A stretch of 64,000 bases of DNA from NCBI RefSeq assembly GCF_028769735.1, contig NC_088170.1, positions 41,766,920 through 41,830,919 on the forward strand, in the 5' to 3' direction. The notes under the pieces are model-generated. The model did not search any database. It had not been told where the DNA came from and worked only from the letters and a program-made list of their open reading frames with translations. This document shows positions 37,719 to 52,000 of this stretch, piece after piece. The stretch comes from Zonotrichia leucophrys gambelii (taxonomy: Eukaryota > Chordata > Aves > Passeriformes > Passerellidae). Numbering within the stretch: the stretch's first letter is position 1; each line of letters opens with the position of its first letter. Both the position numbers and the translations under genes were made by a program.

Positions 37719-39241
37719 TTGGGCAATGGTTTTAGGCATATTGAATTACCTACAATCTGTCATTAAAGTACTACTTTGTTAAAGAAACAGGAGACAAAAC
37801 AAGTAGCTCAAAACTGTACCAGGGCCTGAGGTGGATACCAAAACGGCCCATGGGGCAGGGAGAGACAGAACCAAGGACATGATAGAGGTCAGCACGGTGC
37901 ATGGGAGGGATACACCTTCTGAAATATCCAGAACTGGCACCATGCCCAGTATAAACATCCTGGAGCCTGGCAGGCTTCTCCTAAAAACAAGTTTCCCAAG
38001 TGACACTACCTCAGTCGGACCGTCCTGCCACTGGGGCTGATTAAGGAGAGCAGCTGTGACCAGCCTCCTCCTCCTGCCTGTCACCAGCTGCATCTTCTAG
38101 GCAAAGAGGAGGAAGAGGCACGTGTTACACCTTTTGCACCACAACTGATTTGTTTCCATGTCTTCCACCATGCCATGTACATACTCTGACTGAGCTCTGC
38201 AGAAATCAGCAGTGACAATAAATGCAGTTTCACAGCCAGCTGCTCCCATGGCGCTTTCACTTGGCCAAAGAGACAACATATATGTCTTTTTAATTATCAA
38301 GGAGCACTCACAAACAAATGCTATGAAAATCTGGCCCTGAAACAGTGCTCAGAGCAAAAATTAGCCCCAGAGCAATTGGATGTTTAGGCATGTTTCCCAC
38401 TTTTTCATCTATACATACTAAGCAGCAAGAAAGCTGGTAGAACCAGAGAGCTGGGAACATCCCTGGTGGAGCAAAGATGTGGCTGCTAGGGGTCTGTAGT
38501 GGTTTCTCTGGAGGACCTTCTTCATGCTTCTGGGTAGGCAGTGCTGGAGAAAAAAGAAACACATCTAAGGCAGGCTAGGCTGTCAGGTAGCCACAGCAGG
38601 AATGGCATGACATGGCTTGCAGTCACCAGAGTTCCAGCTTGCCCCAGAAACCCTGTTCTCAGCCTGGTGTGCATCTGCCCTCATTCCTGAGCAGCACCAC
38701 ATAAAGTGTCCATGTGGGACAACCAACTCAATTTAAAAACACAAAACCCAAACCAGTCAACAATTCAGGAAACCAGAGCTGCTGCTTTTCCTCAAGGTGG
38801 ATTTCTTTTGAAGCCAACTATTCATATTTCCTCCCCAGTCTTGTCAACATGGTCCAGGCAAAAGCTGTTTGGGTAAAGTAGGCTGCCATCCCGGTTTTGT
38901 CCTGTTCCTTTCACCTTTACTTCACATGAGGACAATGCATATTCCATTTCACATAAGCCCAGAAGTACACAAATGATTATGTATGACCAGCTACATATAT
39001 AATTGTCTTAGATGTAGGCCTATAAATGATTCATTAAGATCTGTATCAGCTGGTTATTTAATGTGTTCTACTAATTAAAACTTTGTGATAAAGACAACTA
39101 CAGCTCTCTGTAATTATGCCTCTGGACAATGCAATGCACTTCCAACTAGTATTTGAAATCCTGGGTGTAAGTTGACTCCTAAAGTAGGGTAGAAAAATAT
39201 AGGTTAGCTACTACTCTTAATTGCCCTTCATTACTAAGATT

Positions 39242-39263
39242 ATTGTACAATTTCATTGTACAA
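39242..39263. repeat. Paired ATTGTACAA palindromic repeats
   Basis: ATTGTACAA occurs at 39242-39250 and 39255-39263. Each contains the self-complementary TTGTACAA, and the two are spaced 13 bp start to start. No known factor is assigned. Confidence 0.6.
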
Positions 39264-42200
39264 CTCCCTGAGACTCTTCTGCGTGGTGCACATTACAGTC
39301 ACCGTTAGGTGACAGTGCTGTACACTGCATTATCCTTTTGTATACCTGAGAAGCTTGTGGGAGGGGAAAAAAAGGGAAAAAAAAAGACTATTTCAGCTTC
39401 AGTAAGGAATGTGTCTGGCTTGGCTCATCTGGAAGGGAGTGGACCAAAGAAATGATTGAGGAAATGCAGTGTTTTACCCTACATGATCAAATTTGGCATC
39501 TCGTGCTCAAGCTAGAGATCCTGCTAGGCTCAGTGTAAGCTTCTCCTGAGTGAGGCCCGCAGATCTGTGGTCACCATGTGCTGGATACAGCTTCCAAAAG
39601 AAAGAAACACAGTGACTCAGAAAGCACATTAGGAACTATTTTGTTGGTCAAAAAAGAAGTTTCACTAAGTTTATGTCAGCATAACTAAGCAGGTCTAACT
39701 CAGTTTGTCTACAGTCTCATTCTCTCAAAATATGTTTGATGTTGAAGGGAGTATGTCTATATATGAAACAGGTAAGAACATTAAAATATTTTTTTGGGAT
39801 GGCTATCAATGTAATAAAACATCAGTAACAAGTGAGAAATGCTAAGTAAAAGAAGCTTTTCCTAAGCAGCTTATGCTAAGAATATAAGTCTTGCCCCACT
39901 ACCATAGACTACATTAAGTGCCATCCTTCTAATTTCATTGGAAGCCTAATATCACCACTAGGATATACATTAAGATCAGTCACCTCAGTGGCTCTTTCAC
40001 TGCCATTTCTGCTTGGTTAGACAAATGGGAGGTGAGTGCCCCTGTGTCGACACTTGGCATCTCCTGAGAGGATGCTCAGCTGGCTCCTGTCATTGTCAGT
40101 CCAGGGCATGTTACACCAGGGGAATGACTCAGGTATAACTTGTTGGCTCTTGTTAGCCATAGAACATTGCCTAAACCCTGAAGTCTGCATCCCACAGGAG
40201 CAGTGCGCTAATCTAATCTCTGGTTAGTTTCTATAAACACTAATTTCTGAAGACAAAACAAAGACTATGGAAGATGTATCACTGAAATGCCTTTTGGTCC
40301 CCAAAGGTGACCTGGTATAGTCCATACCACTATGGCCAGTACCATTAACTCACCAGTGAAGAAGCAGCAAGAAACAAACTCCATGCTGACCCTACATGCT
40401 TTCTTCTCCCTGCAATCTTTTTCAGCTTCTCATATCCAGCCTCATTCTCGTGGTACCACATCCACAAAAGCTACTGAAGGAAAGGGCTAGAATGCAATAG
40501 GTAAAGAAAGTTTTTAAATATAACTTTGCTTTGGTTATCAAGGTTTTTACTGACTGACCTTGTGCCTATAATAGCATAGGACTAGTATATAAAAACTTTG
40601 ACTATATTGTATAAAAATCCTAACAAAGCCCGGTTTCCTACAGATCTGTGTCTCAGACCACCTTACAGTGCCTTCTCTATTCACTTTTCTGTTACTCTCA
40701 TGATACATTGGATGTGATTAGTCCTCAGTCGCTGTTGTCTCATCTTTTCTTTGCCATGTGTTGATGTCTAAGTTTCAAGTTAAGCTCTTCAGTCATTCTG
40801 ATTGCACTGCTGATAGCAGCCTCTGGTGATTACTCAGGGGAGCATTCACAGTGTAGCTTTCTACACTATGGGAGCCTTTCACAGGGGTTGTCTCTCCAAT
40901 GATCTTCTTTAATTAACCTGATAGGAACTTAACTCTGGTTGAGACTCCTACTGATATTTTATCAAAAGTGATTCTGACTGGTCAGTCTCAAATAAAGAGG
41001 TGCAGACCAAGTGAGTGCTTAAGTCTCAAATTTCCCATGAGACAAACAAGTTTACAACAGGATAACTCCGTGTGTACCAGCTCCAGCCCGCGACGGTTCT
41101 AACAATGCCAGCACATTGTAATAGCTTGTAGAGAAGGACTCAGGGCATAAAAAGGAAAGAGATGAAGCTGAAGCTGTTCAAGAATTTCTCAGCAAGCATC
41201 AGCCTTGCTCCTGTCTTTGAAAGATGTCTCAGACAACTTTTTTCTTCCTTAGGAGCATCTTGCAGAGTAGTCCCACTGACCAGCAGTATTCCTAGCAAGG
41301 GAAATGAGGTAGTAGACAAAACTCAAAGGGTTCACCTGTACACAACTCAGTGCCATTTTCCAAGATATTTGTATGGCCACCGCAGCAAACCATGACAGAC
41401 AAGAAGCAGCTTCATTGGGGTGATAAAATCCAGTCAAGTTCACCCTGACCTGAAATTATAAGGTCAGTCAGAAACTGTAAGTACAGCTTATCCCTGTCAA
41501 GCCTCACACTTGAGCAACATTGTAGAGCAGTAGGTGCCAGTGAGTGAAGGGCAAGCACAGACCAGGCTCAGGCTTAGCTGCAGTCACAGGTGTGTGGCTT
41601 GGCAGCACCCAGATGGAATACAAACAGGGTGTGCTGGCACCTGGAACAGCAGCAGGAACACCTAGAGCCTGAAAGGACAGGGAGGAGGACAGCCTGCCTG
41701 CTACCCAACAAGGGCCACTCATTAGCGTGGACACATGTGCAGCCCTGAGAGGGAAGAAGGGAGATCCTAACATCACTTACAAAGCTGAGGGCTCAGTGAG
41801 CAACCCACGGCTGCAAACAGCCTTGGTGCAACTCAAGGCTTGCTGTGCTTTTCACCTGGCATATTCTCTGGCTGCAGCAGCACTGCTGGAAAAGCCTCAA
41901 ATTCCCATTGCAAAACCAGTCCATTAAATAGTAGAGGCACTCAAACAGGGAAAATGCTGGTTCCCACTTGTGCTGCTGCATTTACCTGCAGCCTTTGGGT
42001 GACATCATCCTGGCATTCTCCTCCAAAAGCAGGTGGTTATAGACATTGACTGATGGTAGGAAATGAGTTATCATTTCCCCTGAAAAGATATGGAAACAGA
42101 ACAGGATTAGATGTTTTACCCCATGAGAAGGGCCATGAGAAGAAATGGGGTCTAATCCAGAATTAGAGTGAGGGTGCTCTAACAATAGGCTAGGAGCTCT

Positions 42201-44572
42201 AGGTCTGTGTGCTGTCTAGCACAATGTGGCCATAATCCTGCTGAGGCCTCCAGGCAGCACTGCAATATGCATCATCATAATAATGAGTTTCTAATCCCAA
42301 TCAAGTACCCAACCCAGTAGGCACCGCCTGACTCACAGAAAGGATTAGCTGACAGATGTAAACAATAGTTGTGGGAGTTGCTGTGTCCATTATGCAATCC
42401 TTTTATGCTGAGTTCACAGAAAGAGCTGAGAAAATTAGGAGCTTCTGCTGAGAACAAAACTAACTGAGATTTTCAAATGTACATAATGGAAATCTCATTC
42501 TTCAGTCCTAGGGATTGAAGCCAGTGCACCCCATTTCTACCTCTTGAATCAACCAGATTAACAAGGAACAGAGACTCATGTTCATACCATGAGACAATAC
42601 AGACAAGGTACTTACAAGATGATCCTCTAAAGCACTATACCTGCCTCTTCCCAAGTCCTACTTTCTTTTATCACAGAAGCACCTCTGTCACAAGTTGGAA
42701 CATGTGGGGGAAGCAGGGGGTGCATGGGAAAAAATCAACAGAAATTAGAGAAATTAACATTTCTATATGAGAATGAAAAAAGTTGGAGATAAAATAGATG
42801 GTTTGCTATTAAAATGTGTGCTACTGGTACAGAATTTAATTCCAGGAATGGTTGAGAGACATCTAGGAGACAGCCAGAATTATTTGAGTTACTATAATAC
42901 AAGAACTCATTTGAGGATAGACAGCTCTACTGCAGACTACACTGAGAGACCACACTTAGCTTGGCTTCATCATTCACCTCACAAGGGTGCTGCTTAAACC
43001 CTCCCCCAGTTCAATTAGAGTGAAGGTGTATTAAAAAGAGACAGTCTTCAGGTCTCACTTTTAGATAATTATGAAGGAAACAAAAAAAAAATGGTTTTTA
43101 TTAATTTCTCTCAGTATTCAGCTTTTGTAATTCATGATATTTTCATGTTTCTAATTTTGCCATTTTTTCTATAAGAAAAACAAGATATATAGTAATAAAT
43201 CAGACCTGACACTTATCATTCCAGATTTTTTGGTTGAGGAGACAAAACAAACTCTTAGAAACAAGGGTTGCTGCTAACCTTGTCTGCAGGCATAAAGAAA
43301 ATCAAGGGGAATTATGTGTGCTAATTTTGTTATCTTTCTAAGGTTTGTGATCTCAAAAATCCTCAGGGGCTTTTTAAGATGCTCCCTCTCTGTCAGTTCC
43401 AAGTAGGAAACATGCTCCATGTGCATTCCTCAGATGAACAGCAATTAACAGTGAAACAACAATTGTGATAAATGATGAACAATAATAAAACAATGAAAGG
43501 AGCAGTAGTTCCTGCCTCTCCATTTGTCTTTTATGCACCATCACAGCTTACTCCTTTTTTTGACCAAGCAGGACAAATACTCCAGCACAACTGAGGGCAG
43601 AGCACTTGTGTTATGGACTTCAGCAGCAGCAGGACAGGAGCAAAGCAGAGCTAAGTGAAAGGATTTCAGTATGATCTGGGGTCTGTCAAAGAGCCCTTTA
43701 AGCTTTGCATGCTGGGTGATGCTGGAGTCACAGCAGCAATGAGCACCTTGCTGCTCACATAGTTGTGGTCATGCCTGTTGGATTTGTGTGGGGGCTGCTG
43801 TCCTCAGCATCCTCACCAGCCTCTGAGCCATGTGGCAGCCCAGGAACAGCACAGCTGATACTAAACTCAAACATGCGCTGCCAGGGCTGACAGCAGCGCT
43901 CTGTCTGGGAAAGGGCCTCACCACTCCCCAGAATGGACCAGTGTAACTGTAGCTAATGGAATTAGGTGTTGAACTAATGTAAACATTGCTTACTATTACA
44001 ACACACTGAAGTTAATATTGCTTTGGGGGGAAAGATTCGATTTACTCTTCCCTTTGTGCTCAAATTTTCACTTTTCTCATATGCTCACGTGGTCACAAGA
44101 CAAGCTTTACATAGCGGTCTGGTTTTGATGGGTTTCAAACCACGGGTTTTTGTAAGAGAGGTGTAACAAGCCAGAAACTGCTGTTTAAAACAAGAACTTT
44201 TGCAGAACAGAATAAAAAGCTGCAGAAGCATGAGCTCAAGTAGCTGTTGCTGCATTGAGCTGTTGGCCCTACTCGACCCAAGCCAAAGGCGGCTCTCAGC
44301 CAGTCCAGCGCAAAGCCTCACACTGGCATCGTGCTAGGCTCAAGTACACAAGGGTTGCTGAGAACCAAAAGAAAGGACAGGGGTTGCTCATAAAGGTCTG
44401 GAACTAATAAGCCCAAAATAACCTAAAGAGTATTAAAATATGCCTAAAGAGTAATCAAGTGGGCTGTAAGCATCTATCAGACCTGCAGACCATTTTCATA
44501 TCTGTAACACCAAGAGAATAATAAAGGAATTTTGTCTTTAAACTGTGAGGTTTAGTAAATATTTCCTTTGCT

Positions 44573-44604
44573 TCATACTGAACAATAACAATTGTTCAGT
44601 ATGA
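44573..44604. repeat. Perfect inverted repeat, 14-bp arms and 4-bp loop
   Basis: The left arm TCATACTGAACAAT (44573-44586) and right arm ATTGTTCAGTATGA (44591-44604) are exact complements around AACA. The arms are AT-rich. The hairpin is too short for a microRNA precursor. It could be a residue of a DNA transposon end or a chance palindrome, though a perfect 14-bp match with a 4-base loop is uncommon in 64 kb. Confidence 0.85.
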
Positions 44605-47600
44605 TTTAGTCACACATGAAAGAAGAGAGGTTGCTCCTTACATGTAGTGCTGCCCCAACACAATGGGTACTCTGACCATACCTCTGTACACTAGAGCATC
44701 CTGCAATTCATTTGTTTTCCACAGAATGAAGTTGAAGGTTGTAACCTGCTCTGCAGTTCATTATTCCCTTTGCCCTTTTCCTCTCCCTGTATCTCATTTT
44801 TAGATAAGTAATAATGTAGATTATTTTTGCCGTTGCTAGAGTATTTTTAGAATGCAGCAAACTGAGATCCATCCATACATGTTTGGTAAAGCAGAAAAAA
44901 CCTTTAGAAACAAATCAGGGCCCAGTGGTGGGAAAAGCTGAATATTTAGCTCTGATCACAAGGCTGCAGAAAGGGAAAGAATTTGAAACAAGACTCCAAA
45001 AAATGGTCCTTGAGCAATGCACAAGAACAAGACAAGTCCCAAAGTTTGCCAATTCACCACATGAGGAAATTCCTTCCTATCCCAAACACAGTCAGAGCTT
45101 CAGCAGCATGTCTGGGAGCAAATATAATTAGGGCTGATACAGCTTGTTTTTATCCAGGTGTGACACTGGCACTCAAAAGATGATATTGGGTTTTGATCTC
45201 ACCTTTCAACAATTACACAAGGAATCTCCCATGGCAAAAAATTCCAAATAGTGATTAACCTTCTAGGGCAAAAGCCAGACTTTCCATGTGTTTGATCTAA
45301 ATTCAGTTATTTTTTAATTTCCAGGAGTGGCTTTTTTTCTTCCTGTCACTACTTAGTTCATATATATTCAGAACCCTGTGTGGGTCCTGAAGATCTCCTG
45401 AAGATATGTCAAATTCTAAATAGAGTTCTGAGGTTCAGTGGGGGTGAATGTATTTAAGCTGTGAAAACATGTTTCTGTAAGTGGTAGCACAGCTATCAAG
45501 AAATCTTGAATATGAAGTAATTTCACATACAAGGAAAGTCTTGTGGTTCTCAAAGGAGTCAGGTTGCTCTTTTAATTTCCATTCTTGGGGTGGTAGGGCT
45601 GCTCCCTGGCAGGGAGAGCAGTGTGGGGCTGTTACCAGATGGGCCTCCTGGGGAATCACTGAGCTTTCAAGGAGTGCAGCTGGAGTTGAGGATATTCAGG
45701 CACTACAAAGGATCTGGCCTTTCAAATGCTTTTCGCTGTTGCAGGCCAAAGTAATAAAAAAATCAGGGGGTATCTTGTTTATATATTGATGTTTCCCATG
45801 TCCAGGCACTTTATGATACTTACAATGGTCATATAAACTGCTCCTAATCTGATTTGGCAAGCTGGTCCAATGATTCCTGCTTCTGATTAAAAGTGTTTCC
45901 ACACTTGCTGAGTGAAGGCTTAACTCCAGTTAAGCCCTTGCGCTGAAGTGACGAACAGCAGACCCAAGAGATCATTTATAGATTCCAAAGCTGATTGTTT
46001 AGTGGTACTTGGCAGAAATCACCTTCGCTGGCAGCAGCCATCTGCTGCCTACCTCTCTGGATCCACCTCAGAAGACAGACAGCAACTTTCTGGAAGCACT
46101 GGTTGTCCCAAGAGTGTAGGAGCAGCAAGCTGGGTCAGAAATTCAGTCTCCATAGTCATGAGGTAAAAAACTGGGCTCAGTTCTACTGAAATAAGCAAAA
46201 ACAAAAGAAGCAGCATTCTTCAGTCTTCTTGCAGTTCATCATGTAGCCTGGCAGCACTGTTCTGTGTAACAAAACTTCTCCCAAACCAAAGCTGCACTAA
46301 GGTATAGCTGAAGGGAGGTGGTTCAAAATAGCATTCTGAGGTAAAAAGCTACAGACACTGCAATAATCCATAATCTAAGTATTAGATGTTCAGCATGAAA
46401 AGTGCACTGAGAAATAACACAAGCCTGACTGAACACTGAAATAAATCATTACTGCCGTCAAAATACCTTGCCGCTGTTTTAAGGTGCTTCAGTATCATGA
46501 CCATGAAACTAATCTAAAACTTTGGGCAGGTAAGTGTGATCAGAGCTACAGTTGAATTATTTTACAAAAATTTAAGGTTTAAAGATGTAAACATAAATAA
46601 ATGCAGATCCTGAGCATTAGCTAGTAGATCAAAGCAACATTACCCTACAATATATTTGTAATATACTTTGACAAGGCTCTTCTCCCTTCCCTTGTTCCAT
46701 TACCTGAGCTAGTTTATTTTCAAATTAAAAATAGAAAACTGGAATCTGATTAAGTTCTTGGGGAATGAGGAAAAGGGGTCACGTGAAAGCGCAAATCTGC
46801 TTTCCAACATATTTTATTCCATTCTTGATGCCAAATATCAGTTCAGAAATACATAAGTATCTGATCTCTCATCATATTCACTATCTAAACAACAGTTTGG
46901 GTGGAAAGGAGAGAGCAGAATGGAGCCTCTGTCTCTTACATGAGGAGCAACTGCCCTTTATGGAGTTGTCTGGAAGCTGGTAGGAAAGAGATGCCCATGG
47001 AAAAACACATCCTCTGGGGATGGCACAGCAGCAGCATGGAGAGAGGAAAGAGAGGGAAGCATCAATACCTGAATTGCAATAGTGCAAGTAATTGCAAGTG
47101 TTGCCTCTCAAGTTCTCAAACATTCAGCTCCCTTGCTCTTTTTGCTGCTCTGCCTTCTTGACAAACTCCCATACATGCTGAGCTTCTGCATTTGATGTCT
47201 TTGCTCATCATCAAACCTGCAGGAGATGGGAGCAAGAGGGAACTTGATGGCAAAAAAGCTGATCACAGCTGTACCAACATGGTGAACATTGGTGATGCTG
47301 AATCTGCTTGTTGCATACTCACTTAGCCTCCTATGAGACCTCTGTGTCACATTTAGGACATTGTCCTATTTCAGCTAAACTTCTTTGTTTTCCTTGTGCA
47401 GACTGGTGGATTTTAAGATCTGGGAATACTGCAAATAGTACCCAAGATCTTTCCGCATCCATGCAGTTCAGACATAGGAGAAATCCTTTCCAAGCTATGG
47501 ATTCTTCCAATCTTTTTCACTCTTCAGAGAGGAATACCTACAGGGCTGAATGTTTTATTATATGCTAAAACAGAAGTACATTAGATACTTAGTCTGTGCT

Positions 47601-48867
47601 CTAGAATTCATGAATTTAGTTTTACCCCCATGCCGTCCTTTGGAGCCAGCCTGCCTTGTTCCTTCCAAGGCTACGAGCAGCAGTCAGGTCCTGTATGGAA
47701 TCCTGGTCTCTTGCACATCTTTCCTGCCTGGGATCATTGGATCCAGGAACTTCAGCCTCCCCAAGGTGCAGAGTCCTTAGATGTTCATTTTTAGTTTAAC
47801 TATCTGGGAAACAAGCAGGGAGATTTGCAAGGACTTTTAAAAGCCTCTTCCTAAAAACAAAACCAAGTTGCTTAGAAATTACAACAAGGAGGTGCAGTCA
47901 TGGAAAAGCAGAACACTGAGCACATCTTCCTCCCACCAGGTACCCATGCTGCCATCAGACTCCAAGTCTCCTACTTCTGCCTCTTAGTCCAGAGAGTCCC
48001 TGTTCCTTGGTGGAGGCCTTTTCTCTCCAAAACAGCTAGCCTGTGGCACTTCTGCCATTGCCCCTCTCTTAGGATTTTCCATGTGCCAGTCCTCAAGTGG
48101 AAATACTGACAGCTCTTTTGAGTCAATGACTACCCCTTGCTGCCAGGGATTTTGTCAAGGTGGGTGTGCCTTGATGGGGTGGGGTGGGCCTTGCTTCAGT
48201 GTCTGAGACTGAGCTGGTTTCCTGGTGCCAAAACCCTCATAGTGTTCTCCAGAACAGAAATGAATTCATAGGCTGCCACTATGTTCTCAAAACCCTTGCT
48301 GGCTTTCCAACTTAGGTAATGGAAAATGGAGTTGTTCTCAGAATCTGCCTTTCCTACACAGGGTAGGCGGTGTAGAAATTGTACCTTACTGGTTTGGGAT
48401 TTAAAACCCATTCTCTTCTTAGTTGAAACCCTACCAGTTTTCTACATATAATGTGTGAGAGCAGTTTTTGATCAAAGATGCATTCCCAGTAAATCCCCCC
48501 CATACTTTCTGTGGATACCCAGGGTGGTATGAATCCTCAGTGTGTGTGCACTATAAATACAAAACAGTGGAAAAAACCCTGTGAAGGAAAAGTTAGTACT
48601 TAGTTTATATTTAGAGCTAGTATTTCATGTAAGCTGTGATGTTACAAAGTCAAGTGTGTGTAGTTTTATAAAGACATTTCTCCTTTCCCCTTTGTACATA
48701 GCTTGACAGAAGCAAGAGAGTCTCTGACAGATGCTGATGAAACAAGCTATCTGGTTACAGAGCTGAAATATTTGGAAAGGACACAAGTGAGACAGAATTT
48801 ATTGCCTTTGTGAAAAGGGGATTTAATTTCTAAACTATCCACACGTGGCAATGAACAACCTTGTCTC
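44605..48867. other. Intergenic stretch with no identified feature
   Basis: Only unique-looking non-coding sequence and short chance open frames are seen. No repeat family, exon or RNA gene is recognised. Confidence 0.5.
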
Positions 48868-48880
48868 TGCCCTCTGGTGA
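48868..48880 (-). promoter_or_regulatory. CTCF-like core motif
   Basis: TGCCCTCTGGTGA matches 12 of 13 positions of the reverse-form CTCF core TGCCMYCTRSTGG; only the last base differs. CTCF sites commonly mark chromatin-loop anchors in large intergenic gaps such as this one. It is motif evidence only. Confidence 0.45.
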
Positions 48881-48982
48881 CAACCTGCAGGCACTGTGCA
48901 ATTATGATTAAAGCCTTTTATTGTTTTTGTCCCAGATTAGATTAGGTTGGTATTTAAAGATACAATTTTCTAATTGTGTTGT

Positions 48983-49001
48983 CACGTCAGAACAGGACGT
49001 G
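48983..49001. promoter_or_regulatory. Inverted pair of ACGT-core sites
   Basis: CACGTC (48983-48988) and its exact complement GACGTG (48996-49001) are separated by AGAACAG. The left copy reads TCACGTCA with its flanks, close to the cAMP-response element TGACGTCA. CpG is otherwise rare in this AT-rich DNA. bZIP or bHLH binding is inferred. It lies 103 bp from the CTCF-like core. Confidence 0.4.
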
Positions 49002-52000
49002 GTTGTCTGTGCACTTTTACTGAGGAACAAGAAAGAAATCTGTATGCTTTGAGGTAAACATGGCTAGAAACACTCCTAATACTCCTAATTTCCAGGAAGA
49101 GCAGAAGAAGTAATTACAATTCTTCTAGATTATTTTTAATTCTTAGTGTTCAGTTTAACTGGGAAAATAATTTTGAATGAGTTCACACAGCTCCTAAAGA
49201 CAAGGCAGGGAAGAGAAGGCCAATGCTCTGTGCTTCTAGTGCTGCTTTCAGCAGAGATCCTCTCCCTTCCTGGCCACAGCAAGGTCAGCATCTCTGCTCT
49301 CAAAATCATGCCACCTTTGAGGTAAAAATAAATCATAATGACTTACACTAATCTGGATAAAAATCATGCTGCTTATTAGCTGTGTTCCAGTATTCCAAAG
49401 CCAATGGGTCTGAGTGTGAGACAGACCTAAGAAATGCTGTCAGAACAGGGAAAAGATGAGAAGGAACTATGCATGAATATTTCTAGGTATCTAACATTTC
49501 CTACTTTTAAGAAAAAGGACCAAAGTTGATAAGAAACAGCTAATTGTCCAAACAATTTCAGAGATAAGGGTATGAAGGAAAGAAGAGACAAATCAGTAAG
49601 GAAGTTGAGACAAGGCAAGGCATATGAGTCTGAAACAGAAAGTGCAAAGGAAATATTTTTATGAGTCCTGTTTAAATCCTTCTTCCAATTCCAAAAAGGA
49701 GCAAATGGCTTGAGGATTTCTCTAGCACACCATGTGCCAAGTAAGGCCCAAGGGATTCCGAATTCTGTGTTACAGCACTTACACCCACTTACTGTGGGGA
49801 TTTTGTATAGGAGGAAGACTTATGTTTTGTTTCACAAGTTGTGGACAATGAGCTCCCTGATTTTTTTTTCCTGTGTGGATACAGAAAGTTGCCTAAGAAT
49901 TGAAAATAACACCTTGGTGCTGTGAAAGCACATGAGAGAGTGGCAGTCACGTTTCAATGCATGTTTATCAAAGTGAATGAGAGCTCTGCCAGCAGTCGCA
50001 ATGGTGCCATGTAGCAAAGCCAGCTCATGCTCATTCAGCAGCAAGAGACCAGAGCAGCTATAGGCTTGCTGCATATGGAACCAGAGGCACCAAAGAGCCT
50101 TACATCAAAACAGCTTTGGACAAGATTAGAGGTTTGCCCTGGCTTGCATATGCTGTTGTTTTCAATCTTTTGGGATTGACTGTGATGCTTCCTACACCCA
50201 ATACTTTCACCCCTCAAATCGTGCCAAAAGAGCATTATAGCAAGAAATCAAATCTAGTGTGTCATGGGCAGCACCTACACAACCAGCTGGACTCACTGCC
50301 TGCTCACCCAGCCTGTGCAGCCACATTGCAATGTCACTGCCCAGACAACATCACGCTCAGGGGTTAACTTCAGCTGTACTGGCAGCAAAGTGAGCAAAAA
50401 TGTGGAGCTGGCCTGGATGGATACCAGTGCCTTCTGCAGCACAGCTCCTCCAGAACGTGATTATTTCTAATTATACTGCCTGGCAGACATGCAGTGTTTT
50501 GGCAGAGTTTGGCGCAGTGTTTTATATTGCTTCAGATTGACTGGGAAAAACAAGTGCCACCAGCTGAGCAGCCACTGAGGCATGTCCATCAGCAAAAGCA
50601 ATGCTCTCCAATTAGCAAATCAGCCCCAAACTTTCTACTAGGAAGAGGCTGAGCAAGAGCTCCTGTGCCTGCCCCCTTGGCTGAGCCACAGCGAGTGGGG
50701 CAGCGCGGGAGGGCAGCTCTAGCAGAGATGCTGGGCTGGCACCAGGGAAATCTCTGCTGCTTTCCCTGCCTGCACTGCCAGGCTCAGCAGTGCCACGATG
50801 GGCCCTTCCTTATCCCCAGCACCCTTCACCCTTTATATCCATGGGAGGAGATCCTCCAGGCAGGCTGCCTTAAATATGAGTGTTTCCAAGCAAACCTGTC
50901 TGATAGTGCTTTCAAGGAAACCCAATTTCAAATAGAGCTCCCATGTTACACATCCTATTATGATTTACCCAACTTAAAGTGATGCAGAAAAAGACCCTAA
51001 CACCCATCTTAAAGAGACAAATGGGTTCCAGGTCCTGTCCTGCAGCTTATAGTCTAGGCAGACCTGAGTGACCTGCATTTGCAGGAGCAGAGCATGTTTA
51101 CTTGTTTTAAAAATATAAAGAACAAACCTTTTGTGGACTATTTCAATGTCATGTTTCAATCTCTGATTTGGAAAGTGGGTTTGTGCCATTTTAAAATATA
51201 AAATACTTGAGTTGTTTATGAGATGTTGAGAGTCATATAACATGCAGAAAATCTATCAAGTCCCCATAGAAATTTGGATAAGTGTGGCTCTACAGCTTTT
51301 TTTAAAAGGCACTTGAGAACAAGACTTCATAACAAGCATTGCTGAGAATCTGCAACTGTCACAAAAGGGAGTGAAAATACATGTACTATCTTAGAAGGAT
51401 CTCTCTGACACACTTAAAAAAAGTCACAACAGCCTCTTCAGGGTAATATTTCTAAAAAATCTAACTGGAGAAATGTATTTCATTCTCAGGCAGAACATTC
51501 AGCTTCTCTCCCCTTCCTGGGCTCTGGAAACACTTTCTTTAGACCTGTCTGGGAATTTTCCTTCTACTTCTTCAGCTTTTATCTGATGATCTTCTGCTCA
51601 CATCCAGTCTTATTTGTGTGGTTGGCCACTCTGAACTCTAACTGGGCCTCTAATTATTTTTTAACAATCTAGCAAAAAGATCTGAGAGAAAAAAAAAAAG
51701 TGACTTATGAATAAGAACACCAAGAGACTTATCATACTTAAGAATACTAATGTCATGGCTCTAATGCATTTGTCCTAATAATCACAAGCATCCCAGCATC
51801 CCATCACAGCATCCCATTCCTCTTCCTCCTTCTCCCCTATCCTCATTTAAAAAGCAGTGAAATTAATTACAGCCTGTGGTTTCACAAATGTACATTTTCT
51901 GTTTCCCAGCAATCCTCACCATCCCAGCAATAATCAGTTCCCACCCACGGCTTCCACTGCCATATGGATGGGCAAGATCCTGGATCAGCATCAGGTAGAC

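Larger units (their letters stand above)
36800..44572. other. Intergenic stretch with no identified gene
   Basis: A G12 run (37707-37718) and a pair of TTGTACAA palindromes at 39242-39263 are the only distinct items. The AT-rich part at about 38960-39180, with several TAAT cores, is a candidate conserved non-coding block, but nothing proves it. The rest shows only unique-looking non-coding DNA. Confidence 0.5.
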
